Shown piece by piece: positions 52,262 through 60,255 of a DNA stretch of 64,000 bases. A model generated the notes under the pieces. It was not told the DNA's origin. It worked only from the letters and a program-made list of their open reading frames with translations, and searched no databases. Source of the DNA: Chloroflexota bacterium (lineage in GTDB: Bacteria > Chloroflexota > Anaerolineae > Aggregatilineales > Phototrophicaceae); assembly GCA_020161935.1 (NCBI GenBank), contig JAIUNI010000002.1:496001-560000 (forward strand), read 5' to 3'. Numbering within the stretch: the first letter of the stretch is position 1; each line of letters opens with the position of its first letter. The position numbers and the translations under genes were made by a program.

Positions 52262-53074
52262 ATGGCTTTTTCTTCTTCCTCCCCGAACCGCCGCGCCATC
52301 ATGAAGTCTGTCGCCCTGCCCTCCGAGCATGGTGGTTGGGGCTTCTTGCTTGAGCCGATTTTGTTGGGGCTGCTGGTGGCAGGCACGATCAACGGTGTGC
52401 TGCTGGCTCTGGCGGCGTTCAGCGCCTTCCTGATTCACCAACCGTTCAAGGTAGCAATCAAAGACCGGCTGAAGGGACGGCGACCTCCACGCACCGTCTG
52501 GGCGGAGCGATTCACAGTTGGCTACGGCTTGGCGGCGGGAGCGCTGCTGTTGGTGGTGGCGTTGAACGCCGACCGTACCTTTTTCATTCCCTTGTTGATG
52601 GCGCTGCCGCTGCTATTGATACAAGTCTATTTTGATGCGCGTAACCAGAGCCGCGAACTGCTGCCGGAAATTGGTGGGGCGCTGGCGTTGGGGAGCATCG
52701 CACCGGCGATTGCGCTGCTTGGCGGGTGGACGCTCGAAGCGGCGTTGGTGTTATGGGTGCTGCTGGCGTGCCGCAGTGTGCCCTCAATTTTATACGTACG
52801 GGAGCGGTTGAAATTAGAACACGACAAGCCAATTTCACCGTATCCATCGCTTGTGGCGCATATCGCAGCGGTCGTGGTTAGTATCTTGTTGGCAGTGAGT
52901 GATGCCGCGCCGTGGCTGGCGGTGCTGGTTTGTGGGCTGCTGCTGGTGCGGTCGGTGGTGGGATTGTCACGCTTCCGCAAGCCGCGACAGGCCAAGCACA
53001 TCGGCATGATGGAGATGGGATACGGTTTGGTGACAGTGATATTGATCGCGCTGGGGTATGGGCGAGGATGGTGA
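52262..53074 (+). CDS. YwiC-like membrane protein
   Basis: 270 residues, about eight membrane helices. The conserved opening VALPSEHGGWGFLLEPILLGLL and the cytosolic loop LIHQPFKVAIKDRLKGRRPPRT, followed by VYFDARNQSRELLPEIGGAL, match the YwiC-like family, whose function is unknown. Its architecture resembles prenyltransferase-type membrane proteins. A −10-like TATAAT lies at 52222-52227 upstream. Convergence or operon partners are not evident; the fluoride module follows after a repeat-rich gap. Confidence 0.8.
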   Translation: MAFSSSSPNRRAIMKSVALPSEHGGWGFLLEPILLGLLVAGTINGVLLALAAFSAFLIHQPFKVAIKDRLKGRRPPRTVWAERFTVGYGLAAGALLLVVALNADRTFFIPLLMALPLLLIQVYFDARNQSRELLPEIGGALALGSIAPAIALLGGWTLEAALVLWVLLACRSVPSILYVRERLKLEHDKPISPYPSLVAHIAAVVVSILLAVSDAAPWLAVLVCGLLLVRSVVGLSRFRKPRQAKHIGMMEMGYGLVTVILIALGYGRGW

Positions 53075-53084
53075 GGAAAAGTCG

Positions 53085-53245
53085 CCAGTCATCAGCTACC
53101 AGTCTCCAGCAAAAGCAGAAGACGAATTAAACCACCGAGGCACAGAGATTATAGAGAAAAGACAAAGCAATTGAACCGCAGAGGCGCGGAGAACGCGGAG
53201 GGCGTAAACCGCCAAGTCGCCAAGAACGTCAAGGAAATGCAGAGA
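53085..53245. repeat. Degenerate dispersed repeats (three phrase types)
   Basis: The block starts with AGTCGCCAGTCATCAGCTAC (CTGATAACTG family, complement), continues CCACCGAGGCACAGAGATTA and GAACCGCAGAGGCGCGGAGA, and ends ACCGCCAAGTCGCCAAGAAC. Each phrase recurs elsewhere in the window (2036, 24472, 37137, 52141). No gene is seen. Confidence 0.55.
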
Positions 53246-53276
53246 TAGAGATCAGTTGGGTCGCGCGATGAGGGGT

Positions 53277-53305
53277 TTGCGCGGTGTTTGGGAAAGCGTT
53301 ATGAT
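53277..53305 (+). promoter_or_regulatory. Promoter of the fluoride riboswitch/CLC-F unit
   Basis: TTGCGC (53277-53282) and TATGAT (53300-53305) are separated by 17 bases. Transcription would start near 53312, shortly before the aptamer. Confidence 0.55.
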
Positions 53306-53326
53306 CGGTGGCAGTCGCGGAAGTGA

Positions 53327-53374
53327 CTCCCAATGAGGCTTGGGTTATACCGCTGCGGTTGATAGCTTCTACCC
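53327..53374 (+). ncRNA. Fluoride riboswitch (crcB motif) aptamer
   Basis: The sequence fits the fluoride aptamer. P1 is CCCA (53329-53332) with TGGG (53341-53344) closing the signature loop ATGAGGCT (53333-53340). P3 is ACCG (53349..) with CGGT closing CTG. The 3' segment TTGATAGCTTCTACC matches the conserved end of the motif. The pseudoknot pairs GAGGCT (53335-53340) with AGCTTC (53364-53369). It binds fluoride with magnesium and turns on the downstream gene. Position, promoter and the CLC-F gene that follows all agree. Confidence 0.82.
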
Positions 53375-53404
53375 TGCATGTTTGTGTTGGGTAGGGGCTT
53401 TTTT
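53364..53404 (+). terminator. Riboswitch-controlled intrinsic terminator
   Basis: AGCTTCTACCC (53364-53374) pairs (with G·U wobbles) with GGGTAGGGGCT (53389-53399), followed by a T run to 53404. Its 5' arm is also the pseudoknot strand of the aptamer, so fluoride binding should block the terminator and allow read-through. Confidence 0.8.
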
Positions 53405-53422
53405 GTTGTATGAGGGTATGCC

Positions 53423-54712
53423 ATGTGGTCACGGATGAATTTGGGTGAGCATCGGGCGTTTGTAGGGATGCTGGTGAAGTGGGTGGTGCTGGGGAGCGCG
53501 GTAGGGGTGCTTTCCGGCACGGCTTCGGCGGTGTTCCTCGTGGCGCTGAATTGGGCGACGGCGGTGCGGGTGGCGAACCCTGCCCTGCTGTTCCTGCTGC
53601 CGCTGGCGGGGTTGGTCATCGGGTGGAGTTACTACCGGATGGGCGGGAGCGCGGCGCGGGGAAACAACCTCGTGATTGAGCAAGTCCACCTGAACAAAGA
53701 CCCGATACCCCTGCGGATGGCTCCGATGGTTCTCATCGGCACCGTGCTGACACATTTATTTGGCGGTTCAGCGGGGCGTGAAGGTACAGCGATCCAGATG
53801 GGCAGCAGTTTGGCGGATGGGCTGCGGCGGGTGTTGAGGCTGGAGGGCGAGGACCGCCGGTTGATGGTGCTGGCGGGGATCAGCGGGGGCTTCGGGTCGG
53901 TATTCGGCACGCCTATCGCGGGGTTCGTGTTCGCGCTGGAAGCTCCGGCGATGGGGCGCATCCGCTACGACGCGGTTGTGCCGTGTTTGACGGCGGCGCT
54001 GGTGGGCGATATGGTGACAAGGGCGTGGGGCGTGGGTCATTCGCATTATCCGGCGCTGGCGGAAATCGGGATTCAGCCGCTGCTGCTGGGGGCGGTGGTG
54101 CTGGCGGGAATCATCTTTGGGTGGGTGGCGCTAGTGTTCGTCGAACTACTTGAGTATATCCGACACCTGAGCCGCAAGTTGATCGTGTATCCGCCGCTGC
54201 GTCCGGTCGTGGGCGGCGTAATCGTCATCGGGCTGACGGTGATACTCGGCAAGCAAGACTATCTGGGGCTGAGTTTGTCGCTCATCCAGAACACGATGAA
54301 CGGCACGGGGGTTGAGCCGCTGGCGTTTGTGCTAAAGGTGGTGTTCACAGCGGTGACGTTGGGAACCGGCTTCATGGGCGGCGAGGTTACACCGCTGTTC
54401 GTGATGGGTGCGACGGCGGGTTACAGCGTCGGGCGGGTGCTGGGGATTGAGCCGGCGTTTATGGCGGCGCTGGGGTTCGTGGCGGTGTTCGCGGGAGCGA
54501 GCAATACGCCGCTGGCGTGTACGCTGATGGCGGTGGAGTTATTCGGCGGGGGAAGTTTGCTGTATGTGGGGGTGGCGTGTTTTGTGGCTTACCTCGCTTC
54601 CGGTCATCGTGGAATTTATGTCACGCAGCGGATTGCGACTCCCAAAACGGCTGGCGATGTGGTGGCTGAGGAGAGTATCGAGGCGCGGGCAAAGCGGCGG
54701 AGCAGAGATTAG
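53423..54712 (+). CDS. CLC-F fluoride/proton antiporter
   Basis: 429 residues, a CLC-family membrane protein with ~10-12 segments. Two selectivity marks set it in the fluoride-exporting CLC-F clade: RGNNLVIEQ (80-84, Asn where chloride CLCs have Ser) and GREGTAIQMG (118-122), where chloride CLCs read GKEGP; the glutamate is the gating residue. There are no C-terminal CBS domains. It expels toxic fluoride using the proton gradient. A fluoride riboswitch and its terminator sit in the 5' leader. No clear Shine-Dalgarno sequence precedes the ATG. Confidence 0.9.
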   Translation: MWSRMNLGEHRAFVGMLVKWVVLGSAVGVLSGTASAVFLVALNWATAVRVANPALLFLLPLAGLVIGWSYYRMGGSAARGNNLVIEQVHLNKDPIPLRMAPMVLIGTVLTHLFGGSAGREGTAIQMGSSLADGLRRVLRLEGEDRRLMVLAGISGGFGSVFGTPIAGFVFALEAPAMGRIRYDAVVPCLTAALVGDMVTRAWGVGHSHYPALAEIGIQPLLLGAVVLAGIIFGWVALVFVELLEYIRHLSRKLIVYPPLRPVVGGVIVIGLTVILGKQDYLGLSLSLIQNTMNGTGVEPLAFVLKVVFTAVTLGTGFMGGEVTPLFVMGATAGYSVGRVLGIEPAFMAALGFVAVFAGASNTPLACTLMAVELFGGGSLLYVGVACFVAYLASGHRGIYVTQRIATPKTAGDVVAEESIEARAKRRSRD

Positions 54713-54714
54713 CG

Positions 54715-55281
54715 TTAGGGTGGGAAAATGAGATTTACATCAACACTCTTACCACCTAATGCAGGCGAGTTAAACGTATCACCGATACTATAAACCCCCT
54801 GCTGGACAAAGATGCCCTCTTGCCAAGTGTATACCTCAATAAAGGATTCACTGCGGCTGATGAGCCAATATTCGTGTACACCATATTTCTGATAAAGGCG
54901 AAATTTCTTGCCACGATCTTTAAACTCGGTTCCCGGTGACAGTACCTCAATAATCAAATCCGGCGCACCGCACCAATATTTGCCATCCACTTCCACACAC
55001 TGGCTATCTTCAGCAACCCAAAAGATGTCCGGCTGAACCACATTCAGTTCATCAAAATGAACATCGCTTGGCGCGGTGAAAACTTCCCCATTGGGAATGA
55101 GGTCTTCAAGGACACGCGAACTGCGGCGCACCAATCGTTGATGGTCGTTAACCGGCGCGGGACTCATCTCATCTTCTCCATATCTGCTGAATACACCATC
55201 CAACAGTTCGGTGCGCTGGTTGGATTCTGGCATTTGCAGATATTCAGCCGCCGTCATACGGAGTTTGAATTGGTCAACCAT
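54715..55281 (-). CDS. Uma2-family (DUF820) putative nuclease
   Basis: 188 residues. The family signature MTAAEYLQMPESNQRTELLDG opens the protein; the PD-(D/E)xK-like centre is VQPDIFWVAEDSQCVEV..., APDLIIEVLSPGTEFKDRGKKFRLYQKYGVHEYWLI, with Asp, Glu and Lys in place. GAGGTGTTAT precedes the ATG. It is convergent with the CLC-F gene, whose stop lies two bases away. It is a different branch from the Uma2 protein at 25268-25816. Confidence 0.88.
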   Translation of the reverse strand: MVDQFKLRMTAAEYLQMPESNQRTELLDGVFSRYGEDEMSPAPVNDHQRLVRRSSRVLEDLIPNGEVFTAPSDVHFDELNVVQPDIFWVAEDSQCVEVDGKYWCGAPDLIIEVLSPGTEFKDRGKKFRLYQKYGVHEYWLISRSESFIEVYTWQEGIFVQQGVYSIGDTFNSPALGGKSVDVNLIFPP

Positions 55282-55472
55282 ATAACACCTCGATCTCCTC
55301 TGAGAAGATTATGCCATAGATTAGTACCGGACGCATGAACCGTAAAAGGGTTAAGGTTTTCAAACCAAGCAGAGACCTTTTTCCCATAAGCAGATTGAGC
55401 GAGATGCGGTATTGTCTATGGATAGTCACTTGACTATTCCTCAACTGTTCAACGAGTACAAAGTAAAACTGT

Positions 55473-56546
55473 ATGCAATGGATGAACCGTAAACAACAGG
55501 CCGCAGGTTTGGTTTTAGCCCTTGTGCTATTGGCCTTCGTACTCCCCGCCGAGGCACAGGATGCCCCACCCCCGCCCGTCGTGCGATTGGAGGTGAACCC
55601 GCAAACGGCGAATGCAGGCGATACGATCACTGTGGCCGTGCGGCTGGAGAACGTGACCGAACTTTACGGGTTACAAGTGACCTGCCTTACCGACCCGACG
55701 CTGCTGGCCGGCACGATGCACGTTGAAGGGGATGCCTTCACCAGCGGCAGCAGTTATTACGTCAACACAGGCATGAAGCCCGACGGTAAGTGGCTGGTGG
55801 CGGCGACACGACTGCAACCGAATCCAGCGTTTAGCGGAAATGGTACGGCGTTCACCTTCCAGTACACCCTTCAAAACGCCACGAGCGCGAGCCTGAACTG
55901 CACGATTCTGGGTGTGGACAGCCGCAGCAACCCGCTACCGCTGAATCTGGTGAATGCTACGCCGATGATTACGGCAGGTGTTTTGCCGACGGCAGAAGTG
56001 CCGACTGCCGAGCCAACCCTTGAACCGACGCTGCCGCCCACCGTTGAAGTGACGGTCGAGCCGACGCTTGAAGTTACCCCGGAACCGACATCGGTTGCCA
56101 TTGGCCTGAGCAGCATTCAGGGCAGCATCGTGAACCCGCTCGCGGCGGATAACGCGGGTGTGGTGGTGCAGCTTACGGCGAACGGCAGTCTGGTACAGGA
56201 AGGCGTAACCGGAGCAGATGGCGTGTTCAGCTTCGCGGAAATTCCGGCGGGGAGCTACGTGCTGCTGGTGAGCGCCCCTTCGCACCTCGCGCTGGTGTAT
56301 AACATCACGGTCGCGGGTGATGGCGCGGCGATTGACCTCGGTTCGCAGACCTTCATCATCGGCGACACAGATGGCAACCAGATTATTGATGTAGCGGATG
56401 CGGCGTTGGTGAGCGCCAACTTCGATGTGACCGTTCCACCCGCACCCACAGCGGCTGACCTGAACGGCGATGGGGTCATCAACATCAGCGATCTGGTGCT
56501 GATCGGCACGAACTTCGGGTTAAGCGGGCCGATTGTGGTGCAGTAG
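55473..56546 (+). CDS. Secreted protein with cohesin-like, carboxypeptidase-regulatory-like and dockerin domains
   Basis: 357 residues. A signal peptide (to about 29) is followed by a cohesin-like β-domain (about 36-165; VRLEVNPQTANAGDTITVAVRLENVTELYGLQV), a Pro/Thr/Glu-rich linker (about 170-205), a carboxypeptidase-regulatory-like β-sandwich (about 210-285; GVTGADGVFSFAEIPAGSYVLLVSAP) and a type I dockerin (about 293-350) with two calcium loops DTDGNQIIDVAD and DLNGDGVINISD. Cohesin-dockerin pairs assemble surface complexes; having both in one chain is more typical of non-cellulosomal species. No Shine-Dalgarno sequence is evident. Confidence 0.82.
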   Translation: MQWMNRKQQAAGLVLALVLLAFVLPAEAQDAPPPPVVRLEVNPQTANAGDTITVAVRLENVTELYGLQVTCLTDPTLLAGTMHVEGDAFTSGSSYYVNTGMKPDGKWLVAATRLQPNPAFSGNGTAFTFQYTLQNATSASLNCTILGVDSRSNPLPLNLVNATPMITAGVLPTAEVPTAEPTLEPTLPPTVEVTVEPTLEVTPEPTSVAIGLSSIQGSIVNPLAADNAGVVVQLTANGSLVQEGVTGADGVFSFAEIPAGSYVLLVSAPSHLALVYNITVAGDGAAIDLGSQTFIIGDTDGNQIIDVADAALVSANFDVTVPPAPTAADLNGDGVINISDLVLIGTNFGLSGPIVVQ

Positions 56547-56571
56547 TAGCCGGTAGTCATGAGTCAAATCA

Positions 56572-56599
56572 AAAGCCGCCTCACGTCCGAGGCGGTTTT
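56572..56599. terminator. Bidirectional terminator between secreted protein and LacI genes
   Basis: AAAGCCGCCTC (56572-56582) pairs with GAGGCGGTTTT (56589-56599), with one bulged G. The convergent genes end on either side (56546 and 56603). Confidence 0.85.
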
Positions 56600-56602
56600 G
56601 CT

Positions 56603-57643
56603 TCAATGGGTTAGAAACACGTGTGGCGCGGGTCCGGTTGAGCCACGCACAATGAGATGGGCGCTGACCCGCAAATGCCGTAGATAAGGCATATGTCCGT
56701 GCATCATGTTCAGCAGTTGCACGAAGGCCATTTCGCCCATCTGCCGCATCGGCTGCTGAAGGGTGGTCAGGGGCGGTTGAGATTGGGCAGCGGCGGGCAA
56801 ATCGTCAAAACCGATCACGGAAACATCCTGACCAACAATTAGCCCTGCTTCCCCGGCAGCTCGCATGACACCGAGCGCGATCATATCATTGCCGCACAAC
56901 ACGGCAGTCGGCCTATGGTCACCCACAAACAATCGTTTTGATTTTTCGTAACCATTTTCGGTACGCCAATTGGTTTCGATAATCCAATCACGGTCATAGG
57001 GAATACCGGCTGCTCGCAGGGTCATTTGATAGCCATCCAAACGGTCTCGCATACTCTGGTTATCGAGATTGCCAGTCAGATAAGCGAACTGCTGATGACC
57101 CAAACCGATGAGGTAATTCACCGCGTCCTGAATGGCCTGCCGGTTGTTGGTGACGATTTCGAGACCAGAGCTTAAATTTTCGCGAAATTCATTTTCGATC
57201 AACACGTAAGGGCAGTTGTGAATGAGGCAGGTTTGGGCGATGATGCGGGCATCGTCGCTAGCGATGACGATTGCGCCTTTGTTACCGATCAAATCCAGAA
57301 AATCATCGGTTTGCAGGGGCTTGAACGCCCGCTGAACATGGTATTCAACCGCGTAACCATACTCGGCTGCGGTTTCGGTGACAGCTTGGGCGATGTTGCC
57401 CACAAAGTCGAGGCCAATCTGGTGCGGGACAAACACGCCGATGGTGTGGATGCGATTGGTAAGTTCATAAAATTGGCGCTCAAGGCCGTACTTACGGACG
57501 ACGTTGAGGAGCCGCCTGACCACATCAGTATCAAGGGTGCTAGCTTCGTTGTTCAGAACGGAGAGTAGTTGGGTGTTCGAGATCGAGGCTTCGTGAGCAA
57601 GGTCATTAATATTCAGAATAGGCACGATAAGATCACAATTCAT
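56603..57643 (-). CDS. LacI-family transcriptional regulator
   Basis: 346 residues. The N-terminal segment NINDLAHEASISNTQLLSVLNNE resembles the LacI helix-turn-helix (I.DVA..AGVS..TVSRVLN) but the recognition helix and following hinge are divergent. The rest is a periplasmic-binding-protein-like sensor domain: IGVFVPHQIGLDFVGNIAQAV, the IASDD loop, FAYLTG, YDRDWIIETNWRTENGY, PTAVLCGNDMIALGVMRAA and SVIGFDDLP. The ligand is probably a sugar. A palindrome lies 17 bases upstream of its start. It is divergent from the M24 gene. Confidence 0.85.
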   Translation of the reverse strand: MNCDLIVPILNINDLAHEASISNTQLLSVLNNEASTLDTDVVRRLLNVVRKYGLERQFYELTNRIHTIGVFVPHQIGLDFVGNIAQAVTETAAEYGYAVEYHVQRAFKPLQTDDFLDLIGNKGAIVIASDDARIIAQTCLIHNCPYVLIENEFRENLSSGLEIVTNNRQAIQDAVNYLIGLGHQQFAYLTGNLDNQSMRDRLDGYQMTLRAAGIPYDRDWIIETNWRTENGYEKSKRLFVGDHRPTAVLCGNDMIALGVMRAAGEAGLIVGQDVSVIGFDDLPAAAQSQPPLTTLQQPMRQMGEMAFVQLLNMMHGHMPYLRHLRVSAHLIVRGSTGPAPHVFLTH

Positions 57644-57659
57644 TCGTTGTCAGCAGCAA

Positions 57660-57679
57660 CTATTATCATACAATAATAG
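57660..57679. promoter_or_regulatory. Palindrome between LacI regulator and M24 genes, possible operator
   Basis: CTATTAT (57660-57666) and ATAATAG (57673-57679) are inverted repeats around CATACA. It is 16 bases upstream of the LacI gene's start, in the divergent region, and could be an autoregulatory operator. The size is in the range of LacI operators, but the CG centre common in this family is missing. Confidence 0.4.
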
Positions 57680-57830
57680 CTGTACTTAATTGTTAAGAAT
57701 AAACCACAATTATTACTATAATACTGGATTATGCCATGCGTGGTCTATAGCGGCAAGATGAATACGTATTACGGATGCGTTAAACTGTTAACAAAATTCA
57801 AAAGTCTATTGAGTGGATAGGGGAAAACAG

Positions 57831-59063
57831 ATGCGTTCTGACATTGACAGGCTGATGAGCGAGCGTGATTTACAGGCGATTGTGGTGGCGGGTGGCGAGT
57901 TCCAGAACACGTACCGCGCGTATCTTTCCAACGGTAAGGATATTCATGGCGGGATGACGATCAAGAAGCGAGGCAGCGCACCGGTGCTAATCGTGAGCGT
58001 GATGGAAATTGAAGAAGCGGCGAAAAGCGGCCTTGAGGTACTAACCTATGACGACTTCAATTGGGATCAAATCGTGGCGAAGGCCGAGGGCGACCAGAGC
58101 AAGATGCAGATCGGCCTGTGGGGCGCGATTTTCGAGCGATTCGCTATTCCGGCGGGAAAGATTGGCATCTACGGTACGGGCGAGATCGGCGCGTGGGTGG
58201 AACGCGCACGGCTGCTGGAGAAGGCGTTCCCACAGTACCAACTGGTCGGGGAAATCGGCAAAACAATCTTCGATGAAGCCTTCCTGACTAAAGATGCTGA
58301 TGAAATCCACGTCATCCGCGAAGTGGCGGATAAGACGAGCGAGGTGTTGCAAGCCGTGTGGGATTACATCGGCAGCCACCGCGCCGAGGGCGATACGGTG
58401 GTGAAGCCGGACGGCACACCGCTGACGATTGGCGACGTAAAACGCTTCGTACGGCGGGAACTGCTTGACCGCGAACTTGAGGACACCGATATGATCTTCG
58501 CGCAGGGGCGCGACGGCGGCTTCCCGCACAGCCGCGGCGAGTCAGCGATGGCACTCAAGCTCGGCCAGCCGATTGTGTTCGACCTGTTCCCGCGCCAACT
58601 GGGGGGCGGCTACCACCACGACACGACACGGACGTGGTGCATCGGCTACGCACCGGATGAGGTACGCGATATTTACGATCAAGTGATGGAAGCGTTTAAG
58701 GTGTCGGTGGATACCTACGCCGAACCGGGGCAGCCCTGCCACGAGTTACAGGACGCGGTGCTGGATTACTTCGAGGGCAAAGGCCACCCGACGCGCCGCA
58801 GCCAACCCGGCAGCAGCATCGGTTACTCGCACAGTTTGGGGCATGGCGTGGGGTTGAACATCCACGAACGTCCGTCGATCAGCCACCGCGAGACGAAGGA
58901 TATTTTCGAGAAGGGCAACTTCATCACGATTGAGCCGGGGCTGTATTACCCGGATAAGGGCATCGGGATGCGGATTGAGGACTCGTTCATTATTGATGAC
59001 AGCGGGGTGCTGGTGTCGATCACGCCATTCCACAAGGAGTTGGTGCTGCCGCTGAAGGCGTAA
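57831..59063 (+). CDS. M24-family metallopeptidase (Xaa-Pro aminopeptidase-like)
   Basis: About 410 residues. A creatinase-like N-terminal domain (to ~160) precedes the pita-bread catalytic domain. The metal ligands are visible: FDLFPRQLGGGYHHDTTRTW (two Asp), GHGVGLNIHE (His), ITIEPGLYYP (Glu) and GMRIEDSF (Glu). These cleave the Xaa-Pro bond or small peptides; some relatives are creatinases. ATG 57831 follows AGGGGAAAACAG; an upstream GTG at 57813 is possible. A −10-like TATAAT is at 57717-57722. Confidence 0.9.
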   Translation: MRSDIDRLMSERDLQAIVVAGGEFQNTYRAYLSNGKDIHGGMTIKKRGSAPVLIVSVMEIEEAAKSGLEVLTYDDFNWDQIVAKAEGDQSKMQIGLWGAIFERFAIPAGKIGIYGTGEIGAWVERARLLEKAFPQYQLVGEIGKTIFDEAFLTKDADEIHVIREVADKTSEVLQAVWDYIGSHRAEGDTVVKPDGTPLTIGDVKRFVRRELLDRELEDTDMIFAQGRDGGFPHSRGESAMALKLGQPIVFDLFPRQLGGGYHHDTTRTWCIGYAPDEVRDIYDQVMEAFKVSVDTYAEPGQPCHELQDAVLDYFEGKGHPTRRSQPGSSIGYSHSLGHGVGLNIHERPSISHRETKDIFEKGNFITIEPGLYYPDKGIGMRIEDSFIIDDSGVLVSITPFHKELVLPLKA

Positions 59064-59069
59064 TCACTT

Positions 59070-59467
59070 CTAGGTGAGCAGCCAATCAATGGCTTTTTGG
59101 TGGTCATGGACGAAGCAGCGCACATTGATGCGTTCGAGGCCGACGATGTTGACCACTTTATTCGTGATATTCAGGACAAACTGTGCCTGATTACGCAGCA
59201 GGACGGCGGCGCTGGTTCGGTCGTCGTCCGGTTGATGACGCTTGCGCCATGCGTGGAGCGGGCGGTATACACCGCTCCCGGCACATGCTGGCGGATGTCG
59301 AACAGGAGCAGTTCTTGCGTATCCGGTCGCGGCAGATCGTCACGCATGATGTGGTTGAGGTGCTGTATCCATTCACCAACGGCCTGCGGTGATTTTTCGA
59401 GGAACACAAACTCCCGAATGCCCGCGTCTAGTTTGTGATAGGCACATCGGTTATCAAGCGGTTGCAT
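59070..59467 (-). pseudogene. STAS-like protein, frameshifted
   Basis: The first frame (from 59467) gives REFVFLEKSPQAVGEWIQHL and LLLFDIRQHVPGAVYTA; the family then continues in another frame as AWRKRHQPDDDRTSAAVLL, QAQFVLNITNKVVNIVG, and FVHDHQKAIDWLLT before a stop at 59070-59072. The shift is near 59256-59266. Both parts align with the intact paralogue at 59607-60041 (VWVFKFLESTHKAVDEWLGW; ARVWRSKHPE; FDQAIEWLL). It is either decaying or a sequencing error. Confidence 0.65.
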
Positions 59468-59606
59468 ATGAGATTTACCCCCTGATGCACAACATAACGA
59501 TATAAATCATCTATAAAATTCAGATTTTTTGATTGATATATATAACTTGTGTTCAGGAGGCATTCGTCAGGGATACTGGTGGACGACCCTTACGCGGCCC
59601 ATAAGT

Positions 59607-60041
59607 TTAGGACTCTGGCCTGAGCAGCCACTCAATCGCTTGATCGAAGGCAGCGGGAAAGAGTTCGATCCGTATGGCATTCATCCCGAATACATTCACG
59701 CCGTCTTTAATAAGGTTGGCGTACCGCTGCTGGAGTGTGCCGGTAGTATTCGTCACCATCGCAACCTTGAGCAGGATCGTTTCCACTTCGGGATGTTTAC
59801 TGCGCCACACTCTTGCCTGTTGTAAGGTGTAAAGGAACGGCGGCAAACCAGACTTGCGAATATCCACGATCATCCGCGCGACTCCATCGGCAGGCAGCGG
59901 TTGGGTGCTAATAAGGTATTCCTGCCAGCCAAGCCATTCATCGACGGCTTTATGGGTGGATTCGAGGAACTTAAAGACCCACACGCCGTTTTCAAGAGCA
60001 GTGAACGTACAGGCGGTTGCGATGGGTGTCACGGTAGTCAT
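59607..60041 (-). CDS. Small STAS-like protein, paralogue of the frameshifted neighbour
   Basis: 144 residues, soluble. Layout: an early strand GVWVFKFLESTHKAVDEWL, a strand ending MIVDIRKSGLPPF, a helix LYTLQQARVWRSKHP, strand TILLKVAMVT, then FGMNAIRIELFPAAFDQAIEWLL. This resembles a SpoIIAA/STAS-type fold and the protein at 5298-5693. Function unknown. A frameshifted copy lies 140 bases downstream on the same strand, so this is a local duplication. Confidence 0.65.
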   Translation of the reverse strand: MTTVTPIATACTFTALENGVWVFKFLESTHKAVDEWLGWQEYLISTQPLPADGVARMIVDIRKSGLPPFLYTLQQARVWRSKHPEVETILLKVAMVTNTTGTLQQRYANLIKDGVNVFGMNAIRIELFPAAFDQAIEWLLRPES

Positions 60042-60193
60042 AGTAACGACGCTTGAAAACTTATTTTATAAAATCCTCATAGACACCTAATATTATACAA
60101 CCAGCCTCCGGCCCAACTTAATTTTTTGGATATATTGCCGAGCCGTTCTCGGCTGATGCTGTTCGCATTGGCTAGGGGAATCTCGCTTATCCT

Positions 60194-60203
60194 ATGCTAT
60201 AAT
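60194..60203 (+). promoter_or_regulatory. Extended −10 promoter upstream of the ferredoxin reductase gene
   Basis: TATGCTATAAT contains the extended −10 sequence TGCTATAAT (60195-60203). It lies ~50 bases before the ATG at 60256. No good −35 element is seen, which is allowed for extended −10 promoters. Confidence 0.45.
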
Positions 60204-60255
60204 TGGTTTGTGAACGAACTCACAATTCCCAATTAAGAAAGAGCAGAAGTCTCTT

